From Fragum whitleyi (Eukaryota > Mollusca > Bivalvia > Cardiida > Cardiidae), in contig OX411559.1 of NCBI GenBank assembly GCA_948146395.1, positions 3,582,501 through 3,646,500 on the forward strand: 64,000 nt of DNA, written 5' to 3'. Under the pieces are notes generated by a model that searched no databases, was not told the origin of the DNA, and saw nothing but the letters and a program-made list of their open reading frames with translations. The position numbers were made by a program, and so were the translations under genes. Below are positions 20,073-32,747 of the stretch, in pieces. Position 1 is the stretch's first letter; the number at the start of each line of letters is the position of its first letter.

Positions 20073-21257
20073 TGTGACCCGTTACGAAAAAAGAGACCAT
20101 CTTGGTCCGTAAAATAATTATTTGAAAAAAGGATTGGATTTCTGGAATAATTAGGTAGGCAGGTAGAACTACAGTTAAACTTCGGTAGCTCGAACACCTT
20201 GGGGACTTGATAATTTGTTCGAGAGATCAGTTGTTCAACCAATCCAAAAAACTATAAAGGTAATAGAAGATGGGAATACGCCACATCCGGTAATACATAT
20301 ACGTATACTTATTTGCTTCTTCAAATTTCCTTATTTATTCACTGTTTGGGTTTTTTAGGTTTCTAACGATTGATCCGCTGGATCAATGAATAAAGCAAAA
20401 AAATGATGAAATAACTTTCCACTAAAGTGTCTTATTGTTGCATTCCCTTTGTTAACAAAAAAGTCGCTACCGTATTATTATTCCTGTGACGGTACGCGGC
20501 CTCAATTGCAAGTGGAAAAAATAATTCAAGTCAAATTTAAACACCGTTCAAATGATGAACCTTAAACATTTTCGAGTATCTAAATTTATGCCAGTCTTTG
20601 AGAAAATATAGATCAATCTAAATTTAAACCCCACACTTCTAAATGAGTCAATCGTTCGGACCCTTCTTGGCATACGTTCAAGCAGACGTTACGTTCTCTA
20701 TGTTTTTTGACATCGCTAAGTTAACTAGTCGTCGAAATATCAATAAGAGACAATATATAGTAATGAATGTTAACAGCAGAAGGCCAATCAACAAGTTAAT
20801 TCAATTAAATAAAACAGTGTATTTTTCACGGATAGGGTAACTATGACGCACGGTGCGTTATTGACAATAAGGTGACAAAGGATTACGAGATGAAAAGTGT
20901 GAAAATTACCTTAATATGACATCTTGTTATTAGCGATAGACCCTTTGTTCGAATTTTTCCAGGTGAAATATAATGTATTTTTAACTTCCGGACTGAAGAA
21001 CGTGTTCGAGAGTTCGACCGGCCAGGTGTACGAGTTTTCCAAGGTCGAACACTATGAATTAAGGACGAATTCTGCCGGGACTGAGATCCTAGTTCGAATT
21101 TTCCCTAGTGTTCGAAATTACCCCTGTTCGAGAGACCGAAGTTTGACTGTATTCCAGATTCAGAAAACTTTTAATTTGCCAACATTTTGTTGGCGTTGTT
21201 CAGTCTTTGCAGATAGCACCTCAACCCACACAATCCATTTTTGTGTGATGGGTCACA
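20073..21257. mobile_element. TIR element (GTGACCC ends) with a nested CAGT...ACTG element
   Basis: Outer ends ATATGTGACCCGTTACG / GATGGGTCACATGTA. Inside, 20172-21149 starts CAGTTAAACTTCGGTAGC and ends CGAAGTTTGACTG with TA on both sides. No transposase frame; the 115-codon frame at 20924 contains the element's terminal repeat. Confidence 0.7.
20172..21149. mobile_element. TA-flanked CAGT...ACTG element (pogo/mariner-type ends), 978 bp
   Basis: Inverted ends with TA target duplication; several internal GTTCGA-rich copies of the end sequence at 20945-21120 suggest tandem or imperfect terminal repeats. Non-autonomous. Confidence 0.7.
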
Positions 21258-22608
21258 TGTACCTTATTTAAGACCTTTGTTAAGAAATGGGGCAATATTT
21301 ATCATCTTAGTATGTTGGCTAAAATGATAATTAAAGAAATAGATAATGAGTCACATGTCTTGGCCATAAAGTGAAGGTCTTGTAAAATATTACATGTGTC
21401 TAGATCATAGAAGTTGAAATTTACATAGACACTGGCTGACAAATATTTACATAATGGCGTTCAACTGTTGAAATGATGCCATACAATCGTTGCCAATTTA
21501 AATTTGGAAACTAAAAGGCCCCCTTTACTGACAATACCTATAATACCTATACCTATAATATAATCTTTTCTAGCCATGGGTTCCACCTAGACTGGTCCCA
21601 CTGTCACCTCCCATTAAAGCAGACAGGTAATCACCAAAATACAGTCACACAGGATTGTCTTTTCAGTATTTGATGACATACAAGCACCTAGCTTGTAAAC
21701 AATTTGCATGGAGGTGGCACCTTTTTGCCTTCCATGAAAGTTTGTTTCTATGGTAGTTCCACAAAGAAAACATACATTCATAGATAGTTCATATTTCTCT
21801 AAAAAAAATTCTCAGTATGTTATCTTTTCATGCATGGAATAATGAATGAATCCAATTATCACTTCTAGTTTTTTTAACCAAGAGGATCCTCGTTTTCGAT
21901 ATTAGACTGGAATTTTCATATATTGACAAGTCTCCAGACTATGGAAAAAAATCGGTGTATACCTGTTGGCTTCATACATAAGTTAACAGTAGGACCTGTC
22001 TAGGGCTACATCACTCTCTAGCCATGGATTACACCATCCTGGGTCCGAGTTTATAATACTCATCTTTTTTTGAAGTCAAATTTTTTTTCTAATTACAACT
22101 ATATATTAAGCTGTTATTCTGTTATGATGCTAATAAAAATTTATGAACATGAAAGATAATATTAATAACTTGTTATAAGTAAAAACTTATTAATGTTATC
22201 TTTTATGTTCATAAATTTATCTAAATTTTTATTTTTGAGAATATTCTCAATTAGCTTAGATGTCTGTTCACTTGTGATTCGGGTCACCCTGGCCTAGAGT
22301 ATTTGGAGAATCATATTTCTGAAAAAAAAAAACCTGAAAAATCATATAAAATTCAAGCCTTTTGGTACAGACCCTGATGTCCGTGGTCTGGAGGTAGAGT
22401 GCTGGCCTATTGACCCAAAGGTTTTGAGTTTGATTCACAGGAGTAGCTATAGATCTTGGTTCTTTCATTGGCCCTCTTACTGGGCTTGGTGAATTTTCAA
22501 GGAAGCAGAATCAAGAGGGACAAATATAAGTGTAAGAACTTTTTTTCCATGTAAAATTAACAGGTTTTAATTAGTCAGTCAAACATCCCTAGTTTTGACT
22601 AAGATCAG
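21258..22608. repeat. Non-coding with foldback at 22127-22228
   Basis: The hairpin arms (AAATTTATGAACATGAAAGA and complement) match the 7610-7725 family. The rest has no exon or repeat I can name. Confidence 0.5.
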
Positions 22609-23518
22609 TATAGACCGTTTGACTTCTATATGGACCAACCTTTTCATCAATTACATTAAATTATGAATGAAAGATTTTTATGTAGAAAAATCTTAATTTC
22701 AGCTTGATTCCATTCCAAAAAATATTTTTTGAAAATGAAATGATTTCAAAATAATGATTTTGCCTATCTGATTAATGTTAAAAATTTTGCATTTTCCGCT
22801 CTTAAACACGAGGGGTGATGAAGGCTGTGTAGTAGGAAGAAAATAGTAAAAACACATGGCTTTATACTAAACATTTGACAGAAGAAATGCCTATTATTCC
22901 TTATTTGGACATGCTAATTAGCATATCGACGTTCATTTCATCTTGAACTTGAATATCACGTGATTTGTACCGTTATTACTCGCCTGCTTATCTAATTTTC
23001 CTCGTGAAAATCCCAAGGTCTTAGTAAAAATCATACTTTTTGATTGGTCGAATTAAGGGAGTGTGGGGTACATCTCAAAATAGATAAAAACAATTTCCAA
23101 TCATTAGGTCAAACTTGTCTTTAAACAAAGAGAATATACACCCAGAATTGATATCCGAGGGAAGTGAAAATATTCGATAAAATTAATCTTATAAAAATAC
23201 TCGATTTTATACCAAAACAAATCACTTTAAATCATACACTTTTGACTCGGTCCCTATGCAAATCAGAACCATTTTGGATAGACAATTTGCTGTTCCGTTT
23301 TATACAGTCACAAGAAGGTATGAACGACTGAGAGTTAACATGTAGACAGACGGACAAAATCAGTATTTTACGATAAAAAATTCTGAAAAACTAAATTCTT
23401 CATGGTATTAGATAGTAGATAGAAAATATGATATGCCAAGAAAAAAATACGATTAATTAATTCGATTCTGAGATTTTTGGCGAAATGTCAGTCCACATAG
23501 AAGTCAAAAGGACTATAT
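22609..23518. mobile_element. TIR element about 910 bp, 'GACTTCTATATGGAC' ends
   Basis: Left end ATAGACCGTTTGACTTCTAT and right end ATAGAAGTCAAAAGGACTAT are inverted repeats of about 30 bp. The interior is AT-rich with no transposase frame. Confidence 0.6.
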
Positions 23519-24126
23519 ATTATTATTACTTGTTGATCTGTGTATTTTGAATTTATTCATGTGTAACGTATTATGTAAGGGACCTTATAATTGCTTAATT
23601 ATGCCGGTGATTATGTATTATTATTATTATGATATAATTGAAATGATTGTATTGTCTACATTTTGAACCGGAAGGGCAGAGCTGTTCGTGATATTACTTG
23701 AAATTTACTCTCTCTTTATTGAATAGTAGACATATGTAAAATCAAAAGTTATAAACTTCATAACTTCAGCAAAAAGCTGGTTACCCAAATAAAATGTGCT
23801 TTCATATTTGAAATATATTGAGCTCTTTTTCTTCACAAAAACCTCTATATTGTATTAATCCAGGATATTCCATCAGAGTAATTTTGTTATACCTGAGAAA
23901 ACATTGTGGGAATAAAAGAAATTGCATGTCATGGGCAATTTCTCCTTTTCCCTCAATATTGACTGCAATATAGGTAGTTTCATTTCAAATTGAATCACAT
24001 GTTGATTGCTGTCTATAACTTCTTTCCAATTGGACCTAAAAAGCTAATATTTCGAAAAAAGTAAGTATTTTCTATCACATAATGGAACTTTTTTTCGCAA
24101 TTTATAAAATTTTTGTTGTTGTTGTT
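23519..24126. other. Non-coding, partial family B MITE
   Basis: 23865-23965 (GAGAAAACATTGTGGGAAT, GCAATTTCTCCTTTTCC) is a decayed family B segment. Nothing else seen. Confidence 0.45.
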
Positions 24127-24615
24127 TTTAGCTCCAATGGCCAAAGGTCACTGGGGCTATTGTCATGGCGTTGTGTCCGTCATGCTTCTGTCCGTCCGTC
24201 TGTGCGTCTGTGGGTTTGGTTGTAAACTTTTTCTTTAAAAATCTTCTCCTCAGAAACTACTGGATAAATTTCAACCAAACTTCACAAAAATGATCCTTGG
24301 ATGACCCTCTTTCAAAGTTGTTCAAGAAATTTTGATCCAATGAAAAACATGGATTTAATTGGCGTGGCTAAATTCCAAATATGGTAAATAGAGAGTTTTC
24401 TCAGATTCTAATTGATGGATTACAATTAGATTTTTCATGAATGATCCTTGGGCAACCCTTTATCAGTCTACCAAAAATTATTGTAATCAGATGAAAAATA
24501 TGTATTTTTTGGGCGCAGGTCATTTCTCTATATAATAAATAGTGGTAACTTTCAAAATCATTTTTACAAAAATTTCAAGCCTGTGGAGTGACTTAAGCCA
24601 TTCATAGCTTTCTAG
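24127..24615 (+). mobile_element. Pearl/Helentron-like element, AGCTCCACTGG family
   Basis: 5' TTTTTAGCTCCAATGGCC, microsatellite with GTCCGTCCGTCTGTGCG, two to three cores, inner TGTGGAGTGACT, hairpin AAGCCATTCATAGCTT, end TCTAG. Confidence 0.8.
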
Positions 24616-24663
24616 TTTTTAAATACAACTAATTCAAACTTAATTCAAGGAAAACATCCCCTT

Positions 24664-25739
24664 TATAGCTCACCTGAGCACATCGTGCTCAAGGTGAGCT
24701 TTTGTGATCATTGAAAGTCCGTCGTCCGTCGTCCGTCGTCCTCCGTCAACAATTTAAGTGTTTACAATCTAGAGGCCACAAATATGATCCAATCTTCTTG
24801 AAACTTGGTAAGAATGTTGGTCAGGTCACAATGATGAACCCATTTAAAAATGGAAAGGATCCATGCCATATCACGGGAAAAGGGGCCTTAAAGACAATTT
24901 TCTTGTTTACACTCTAGAGGCCACAAATATGGCCAAATCTTCATGAAACTTGGTCAGAATGCTGGCCAGGTCACAAGGATGAATCCTATTGAAAATTGGA
25001 AGGAACCGTGCCATATCTCGGGAAAAGGGGCCTTAATGACAATTTTCTTTCTTACACTCTAGAGGCCACAAATATGGCCAAATTTTCATGAAACTTGGTC
25101 AGAATGTTGGTCAGGTCACAAAGATGAACCCTATTGAAAATGGAAAGGATCCATGCCATATCACGGGAAAAGGGGCCTTAATGACAATTTTCTTGTTTAC
25201 ACTCTAGAGGCCACAAATATGGCCCAATCTTCATGAAACTTTGTCAGAATGATGGCCAGGTCACAAGGATGAACCCTATTAAAAATGGGGCAGGATCCAA
25301 ACTTTATCAAGGGAAAAGGGGCCTTAATGACATTTTTTTGTTCACACCCTTAACGTTGCAAACATGATTCATTCTTCATGAAACTTGGTCAGAATGTTTG
25401 TCAGGTCACAAGGATGAACCCTATTGAAAATGGGAAGGATCTGTGCCATATCAAATGAAAAGGGGCTATAATGACATATTTGCTCTTATCACTCTAGAGG
25501 CCTCAAATATGGTCTTATCTTCATGAAACTTAGTCAGAATCTTTGTCAGGTTACAAGGATAAACCCTTTTGAAAATGGGAAATATCTATGTCATATCATG
25601 GGAAAAGGGACCTTAGTGAAAGTTGTCTTGTTTACAGCCTTAGAGGCCTCAAATCATAAAAGTACAACTTGAAAATTTGATGTATTTAATGTGACAAAGA
25701 GACGAAGGTGAGCGATATAGGACCATCATGGTCCTCTTG
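24664..25739 (+). mobile_element. Pearl/Helentron-like element, AGCTCACCTGAGC family
   Basis: 5' TAGCTCACCTGAGCACATCG, GTCCGTCGTCCGTCG microsatellite, six cores of about 145 bp (CTCTAGAGGCCACAAATATGG, AAACTTGGTCAGAATG, CAAGGATGAACCCTATTG, GGGAAAAGGGGCCTTAATGA), inner AAGGTGAGCGATA, hairpin AGGACCATCATGGTCCT, end CTTG before TT. Confidence 0.88.
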
Positions 25740-26246
25740 TTTAAAGATTACAACTTGTAATCATCAAGAGGTACTGGTATATTTTCTCCTCATGAATAGA
25801 GAGCTGATAGATGTATCTATAGGCTCTTACAATTATTTTGAACTGAGTTCTTGATTATCTATCACTGCCAAGTCATGAAATTTCTGTGTCAGGATTAGCC
25901 TCCTTATGGTATTGGAACCGTAATATTTTCATGACATTTTGTAACTCATGTCCTTGCACAATGTTAACCAAGGTTTTCCAATGAAAATCATTAGGGAACC
26001 TTTGGTAAACACTGTTAAAGTTCAATACTTCCAAAATGATGCAGAACTATTTCAGTCCATTTCCTTAAATGCTCTTAATATTCTAATACAAATGTAGTAC
26101 TTGATAGTTTTGGATTATGATGTGTTTTGTATACAAATTTACGCATATTTGTTAGATTATTTATTTGAAATATTTTGTTTCTAATTGTTTTGATTCTTAA
26201 TAAAGATTAATAAATAACAAATTGTATTGTAGTTCTTTTAGTTCTT
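25740..26246. repeat. Non-coding with TTAA MITE family C (about 25904-26068)
   Basis: The MITE shows GTTAACCAAGGTTTTCC and ends in CCTTAA; the left end is decayed. No exon. Confidence 0.55.
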
Positions 26247-27038
26247 TTTAGCTCAGTTGAGCACGAAGTGCTCAAGGTGAGCTATTGTGGTTAGGTGGAT
26301 GTCCGTCGTGTGTCGTGCGTCGTCAACATTTGCCTTGTATGCACTCTAGAGGCCACATTTTTTGCCCAATCAACCTGAATCTTGGTCAAAATGATTGTCT
26401 TGATCAAATCTCGGACGAGTTCGAAATTGGGTCAACTGGGGTCAAAAACTAGGTCACAGGGTCAAATCATAGAAAAACCTTGTATGCACTCTAGAGGTCA
26501 CATTCTTTGCCCAATTAACCTCAATTTTGTTCAGATTGATTTTTTTTATGAAATCTCGGACAAGTTTAAAATTGGGTCAACTGGGGTCAAAAACTAGGTC
26601 ACGGGGTCAAATCTAAGAAAAACCTTGTATGCACTCAAGAGGCCACATTTTTTGCCCAATCAACCTGAAATTTGGTCATAATAAATGTCTTGATGAAATC
26701 TCGGACGAGTTGGCAATTGGGTCGACTGGGGTCAAAAACTAGGTCATGGGGTCAAATCAAAGAAAAACCTTGTATGCACTCAAGAGGCCACATTTTTTTG
26801 TTCAATCAACCTGAATTTTGGTCAGAATGATGGTCTTGATGAAATCTCAGATGAGTTTGAAATCAGGTCAACTGGGGTCAAAAACAAGGTCACGGGGTCA
26901 AATCTTAGAAAAACCTTGTATGCACTCTAGAGGCCACATTTTTAGCTCACCTGAGCACGAAGTGCTCAAGGTGAGCTTTTGTGGTCGTGTGATGTCCGTC
27001 GTCTGTCGTCCGTCGTGCGTCGTGTGTCGTCAACATTT

Positions 27039-29238
27039 ACCTTGTAGACACTCTAGAGGCCACATTTTTTGCCCGATCAACCTAAAATTTGGTCAGAATG
27101 ATTGTCTTGATGAAATCTTGGACAAGTTCGAAATTGGGTCAAGTGGGGTCAAAAATGGGGTCATGGGGTCAAATTTTAGAAAAACCTTGTAGACACTCTA
27201 GAGGCCACATTTTTTGCCCGATCAACCTGAAATTTGGTCAGAATGATTGTCTTGATGAAATCTCGGACAAGTTTGAAATTGGGTCAAGTGGGGTCAAAAA
27301 TGGGGTCACAGGGTCAAATTTTAGAAAAACCTTGTAGACACTCTAGAAGCCATATTTTTTGTCCAATCAACCTGAAATTTGGTCAGATGATTTTCGTGAT
27401 GAAATCTCGGACAAGTTTGAAATTGGGTCAAGTGGGGTCAAAAATATGGTCACAGGGTCAAATCTTAGAAAAACCTTGTAGACACTAAAGAAGCCATATT
27501 TTTTGCCCAATCAATCTGAAATTTGGTCAGATTGATTGTCTTGATGAAATTTGGGACAAGTTTGAAATTGGGTCAAGTGGGGTCAAAAATGAGGTCACAG
27601 GGTCAAATCTTAAAAAAACTTTTAGACACTCTGGAAGCCATATTTTTTGCCCAATTAACCTGAAATTTGGTCAGAATGATTGACTTGATGAAATCTCGGA
27701 CATTTTCGAAATTGGGTCAAGTGGGGTCAAAAATGAGGTCATGGGGGCAAATCTTAGAAAAACCTTGTAGACACTCTGGAAGCCATATTTATGGTCCAAT
27801 CAACCTGAAATTTGGTAGGATTGATTATCTTGATGAAATCTTGGACAAGTTCGAAATTGGGTCAATTGTTGTCATAAATGAGGTCACGGGGGCAAATCTT
27901 AAAAAAACCTTGTAGACACTCTGGAAGCCATATTTATTGCCTAATCAACCTAAAATTTGGTCAGAATGATTGTCTTGATGAAATCTCGGACAAGTTCGAA
28001 ATTGGGTCAAGTGGGGTCAAAAATGGGGTCACGGGGTCAAATTTTAGAAAAAACCTTGTAGACACTCTAGAAGCCATATTTTTTGTCCAATCAACCTGAA
28101 ATTTCGTCAGATCGATTGTCTTGATGAAAGTTGGGACAAGTTTGAAATTGGGTCAAGTGGGTCCAAAAATGAGGTCACAGGGTCAAATCCTAGAAAAAAC
28201 CTTTAAGACACTCTAGAAGCCATATTTTTGGCCCAATCAATCTAAAATTTGGTCAGAATGATTGACTTGATGAAATCTCGGACATTTTCGAGATTGGGTC
28301 AAGTGGGGTCAAAAATGAGGTCATGGGGGCAAATCTTAGAAAAACCTTGTAGACACTCTGAAAGCCATATTTATGGTCCAATCAACCTGAAATTTGGTAG
28401 GATTGATTATCTTGATGAAATCTTGGACAAGTTCAAAATTGGGTCAATTATTGTCAAAAATGAGGTCACGGGGGCAAATCTTAAAAAAACCTTGTAGACA
28501 CTCTGGAAGCCATATTTATTGCCTAATCAACCTAAAATTTGGTCAGAATGATTGTCTTGATGAAATCTCGGACAAGTTCGAAATTGGGTCAAGTGGGGTC
28601 AAAAATGGGGTCACGGGGTCAAATTTTAGAAAAAACCTTGTAGACACTCTAGAAGCCATATTTTTTGTCCAATCAACCTGAAATTTCGTCAGATCGATTG
28701 TCTTGATGAAATTTGGGACAAGTTTGAAATTGGGTCAAGTGGGTCCAAAATGAGGTCACAGGGTCAAATCCTAGAAAAAACCTTTAAGACACTCTAGAAG
28801 CCATATTTTTGGCCCAATCAATCTAAAATTTGGTCAGAATGATTGTCTTGATGAAATCTCGAACAAGTTTGAAATTGGGTCAAGTGGGGTCAAAAATGAG
28901 GTCACGGGGTCAAATCTTAGAAAAACCTTGTAGACACTCTAGAAGCCATATTTTTTGTCCAATCAACTTGAAATTTGCTCAGAATGATTGTCTTGATGAA
29001 TTCTCGGACAATTTTGGAATTTGGTCAAGTCAGGTCAAAAATGAGGTCATGGGGTTAAATCTTAGAAAAACCTTGTAGACACTCTGGAAGCCATATTTAT
29101 TGCCCAATTAACCTTGATTGGTCAGAATGATTGTCTTGATGAAATCTCGGACAAATTCGAAATTAGGTCAAGTGGGGTCAAAAATGGGGTCAGTGGGTCA
29201 AATTTTAGAAAAACCTTGTAGACACTTTAGAAGCCATT
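27039..29238 (+). repeat. 145-bp tandem array (main block)
   Basis: About fifteen units beginning CCTTGTAGACACTCTAGAAG, with TTTGCCCAATCAACCTGAAA, TTTGGTCAGAATGATTGTCT, TGATGAAATCTCGGACAAG and GGGTCAAGTGGGGTC. Open frames of 70-130 codons reading MVRMIVLMKS... are translations of the array. Confidence 0.95.
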
Positions 29239-29239
29239 T

Positions 29240-30265
29240 TTAGTTCCACTGGCTGAAAGCCACTGGGGCTATTGTCATGGCGTTGTGTCCGTCGTGCGTC
29301 CGTCCGTGCGTCCGTGCGTCCGGTCGTAAACTTTTTCTTTAAAAATCTTCTCCTCAGAAACTACTGGATGGATTTCAACCAAACTTCACAGGAATGATCC
29401 TTGGGTGACCCTCTTTCAAAGTTGTTCAAGAAATTTTGATCCAATGAAAAACATGGATTTAATGGGCGTGGCTAATTTCCAAATATGGTAAAAAGTGACT
29501 TTTCTCAGATTCTAATTGATGGATACCAATAAAACTTTACATGAGTTATCCTTGGGCAACCCTTTATCAGTCTACCAAAAATTATTTTGATCAGATGAAA
29601 AATATGCATTTTATGGGCGGAGGTCATTTCTCTATATGTTATATAGTGGAAACTTTGAAAATCATTTTCTCAGAAACTAACTGATAGATATCAACCAAAT
29701 TTTACATGATTGATCCTTTGGCGACCCTTTATCAGTCTACCAAAAATTATTGTGATCAAATGAAAATATGTATTTCATGGGCGGAGGTCATTTCTCTAAA
29801 TGTTATATAGTAGAAACTTTGAAGATCATTTTCTCAAAAACAAACTGATAGATATTAACCAAATTTTACATTAATGACCCTTGAGTTACCCTTTATCAGT
29901 CTACCAAAAATTATTGTGATCTAATGAAAAATGTGTATTTTATGGGCGGAGGTCATTTCTCTATTTGTTATATAGTGGAAACTTTGAAAATCATTTTCTC
30001 AGAATGTAATCGATGGATATCAATCAAACTTCATTAGTATGATCCTTGGGTGATCCATCATCATGCAGCCAAAAATTATCGTGATCGGATGAAAATTATG
30101 TCTTTTTTTGGCGGAGGTCATTTCTCTATATGTTATAATAGTGGAAACTTTGAAAATCATTTCAACATAAATAGAACCCAAAATATCTAAAAAAAATCTA
30201 GGCTAAACTTTGATTACATGAATTTCAAGCCTGTGGAGCGACTCAAGCCATTCATGGCTTTCTAG
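29240..30265 (+). mobile_element. Innermost pearl/Helentron-like element, AGCTCCACTGG family
   Basis: 5' TTTTTAGTTCCACTGGCTG, GTCCGTCGTGCGTCCGTCC microsatellite, six cores (GGGCGGAGGTCATTTCTCT), inner CTGTGGAGCGACT, hairpin AAGCCATTCATGGCTT, end TCTAG before TTTG. It splits a 145-bp unit that resumes with TTTGTCCAATCAACC. Confidence 0.9.
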
Positions 30266-31057
30266 TTTGTCCAATCAACCTAAAATTTGATCAGAATGAT
30301 TGTCTTGATGAAATCTCGGACAAGTTCGAAATTGGGTCAAGTGGGGTCAAAAATGAGGTCACGGGGTCAAATCTTAGAAAAACCTTGTAGACACTCTGGA
30401 AACCATATTTTTTGTCCATCAAACTGGAATTTGGTCAGAATGATTGTCTTGATAAAATTTCGGACAAGTTCGAAATTTGGTCAAGTGGGGTCAAAAATGA
30501 GGTCACGGGGTCAAATCTTAGAAAAACCTTGTAGACACTCTAGAAGCTATAATTTTCGTCAAATCAACCTGAAATTTGGTCAGAATGATTATCTTGATGA
30601 AATCTTGGACAAGTTCGAAATTGGGTCAAGTGTTGTCAAAAATGAGGTCACAGGGTCAAATATTAGAAAAAACTTGTAGGCAGTGTAGAGGCATCATTTT
30701 GCCCAATCGATCTGAAATTTGGTCAGAATTCTTTATCCTTTCTAAACCTACTTTAAACAATTTTTGACAGTTCATTCAGGTGAGCGATTTAGGGCCACTA
30801 TGGCCCTCTTGTTTGTTCAATCAACATGAAATTTTGTTAGAATGATTGAATTGATGCAATTTTTGATGAGTATGAAATTGGGTCAACTGGGGTCAAAAAC
30901 TAGGTCACGGAGTCAAATCATAAAAATTCATTGTACGTCAATCTGAAAATTGAAAAAAGGTACATTGTATTATCAAGTTGTACAGAGGCAGAAGAATATT
31001 GAATAAATTTAGACAGTTCATTCAGGTGAGCTATTAAGGGCCACTATGGCCCTCTTG

Positions 31058-31536
31058 TTTAAATTCTGAAGTATGTATAGGAAAGGGTAAAGGAAGTATA
31101 AAATCTTTATTTCTCATTTATACCCTTTTTTGTTGGTATTCATTTGAATCATCTCTGTGAGATGAATCCAATTGGTACCCACAATATAGGATTTGTGCTA
31201 GTATTTTTAAAATAATTTTTTGAACCTCAAAATAACTCCCTCTATCTACTGGTTGTAGACCAATTCTCGTGTACCAGTTATCCCCACCTGATCATTTTCA
31301 CAGTGAAGATGCAATATTCATTCAGAACAAAATAATTTTTTGAATAAAAAAACTTCTCAACATAACTTGTAATTAAGAAGAGTTTCCTTTCTGTTTTTAC
31401 TGTGACCTGGGTAAGTTAGCGAGAACCAGTACTGGGAAGGAAATTGGCCTCTAACCAGTATAGCTCTGAAACTGTTTGTGTTTACTTGTCCAATTAGGAT
31501 AAACAAGGCCAGCACATGTTAAAAGCCTAATCAACA
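31058..31536. repeat. Non-coding with a hairpin near 31120-31200
   Basis: GTATTCATTTGAATCATCTC / GATGAATCCAATTGGTACC form a hairpin related to those at 32800-32870 and 48905-48965. Nothing else. Confidence 0.45.
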
Positions 31537-32747
31537 AGAGCCGTCAGAGACAGATTATGCTCCCCGAATAAGGCATTGTCACAAAAAACAAGATCCATGT
31601 TGGACATGGACATCCCCCGCCACAAAAGCTTGATAGTAAACTGAAGCCTAATAGATAGAAGATTCTTTTGTACTGTCCGAGATTAACCTCCTATTTAATC
31701 TAAGTATTTAAAATAACAAAGGGCAATAACTCCAAAATTATGCAAGCAAGAGTTATAGTTCTCGTGCACTGCACTTCTTCTCCATGAGATCTATCCACCC
31801 ATAAAGTTTCAAGTTGATAGCTATTATACTTTAGGAAATATGCTCCAGACAAAATCTAGATATCAAAAATAACAAAGGGCAATAACTCCAAAATTTTTTA
31901 GTAAGAGTTGTAGTTCTTGTGCACTGCACTTCTTCTCCATGAGATATATCCACCCATAAATGTTCAAGTTGATAGCTATTATACTTTAGGAGATATGCTC
32001 CAGATATAATCTAAGTATCAAAAATAACAAAGGGCAGTAACTCGAAAATTATGTAAGCAAGAGTTGTAGTCCTTGTGCATAGCACTTCTCCTCCATGAAA
32101 TCTATCCACCCATAAAGTTTCAAGTTGATGGCTATTATAAGCTATTATACTTTAGGAGATATGCTCTGTGGTCAGATTTCAAAGACTCAAATAAGCTGTT
32201 ATACAGCTAACATAAAGGTAACAAACATTAAACCCCTTTTGCATGACATATTCTAAGACACAAATTCCAAATAGTTTAGGGTAAAGGGCATCTGATTGGC
32301 TACTCAAATGTGAAAATTCATCAAATTCTGAGCATAAGACTAGGAGAAATGAAAGAATAACTGTATTTTACGGGCTTACGTAAAGGTAACAAACATTAAG
32401 CCCCCTTTTTCCATGATATACTTTTTTTTTATGTTAATTTCAAAATGTTTATAGTAAAGGGCATCTGATTTGCTACTCAAATATGAAATTTTACTAAATT
32501 CTGACTGTTAGACTAGGAGAAAATTGGGAAAAACTGTTTTTACCCTAAGTCCCCTTTTCCCGTGACGAGGCCTCAACTCCAAAAACCGTCACAGATGCAT
32601 CATCACTTTATCATAGGGAGTTCACATGGTAAGTTTCATTCAATTTGGCCCAAGGGTTATGGAGAAATAGGTGGGCACGGACGGAATTACGGATGGACGG
32701 ACAGACAAAGCGGCGGCTATATGCTCTCCCTTTGGGGAGCATATTTA
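31537..32747 (-). mobile_element. Pearl/Helentron-like element, ATATGCTCCCC family
   Basis: Minus orientation: 5' AAATATGCTCCCCAAAGGGA near 32747, GTCTGTCCGTCCATCCG microsatellite, cores of about 130-180 bp (complement visible as GGGCAATAACTCCAAAATT, CTCCATGAGATCTATCCACC), inner GGGGAGCATAA, end CTCTTG at 31537. Confidence 0.82.

Larger units (their letters stand above)
26941..30811 (+). mobile_element. Middle pearl/Helentron-like element, long 145-bp array
   Basis: 5' TTTAGCTCACCTGAGCACG at about 26941, GTCGTCCGTCGTGCGTCG microsatellite, about 18 cores of roughly 145 bp with the variant CAAGTGGGGTCAAAAATGAG, ending with AGGTGAGCGATTTA, GGGCCACTATGGCCC and CTTG at 30811. The array is interrupted by the 29240-30265 element. 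Confidence 0.88.
26247..31057 (+). mobile_element. Outer pearl/Helentron-like element of a three-level nest
   Basis: 5' TTTTTAGCTCAGTTGAGC at about 26247, four complete and one interrupted 145-bp cores of the variant CAACTGGGGTCAAAAACTAG, then interruption at about 26940. The same variant resumes at 30812 (GTTCAATCAACATGAAATTT, CAACTGGGGTCAAAAACTAG) and the element ends with inner AGGTGAGCTATTA, hairpin GGGCCACTATGGCCC and CTTG before TTT. Confidence 0.85.

Noticed and set aside
20924..21271. 115-codon frame as a transposase remnant
   Set aside because: It overlaps terminal repeats of two nested elements and has no DDE or helix-turn-helix motif.
26330..29238. Regularly repeated units resembling a CRISPR array
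   Set aside because: Units are about 145 bp, contiguous and without variable spacers, in a eukaryotic genome: a satellite-like tandem array.
26382..30767. A series of open frames of 70-130 codons with repeated MVRMIVLMKS-type proteins
   Set aside because: They are the translation of the 145-bp tandem unit, whose length is close to a multiple of three. Stops and frame shifts differ from unit to unit, and no splice or promoter signals accompany them.
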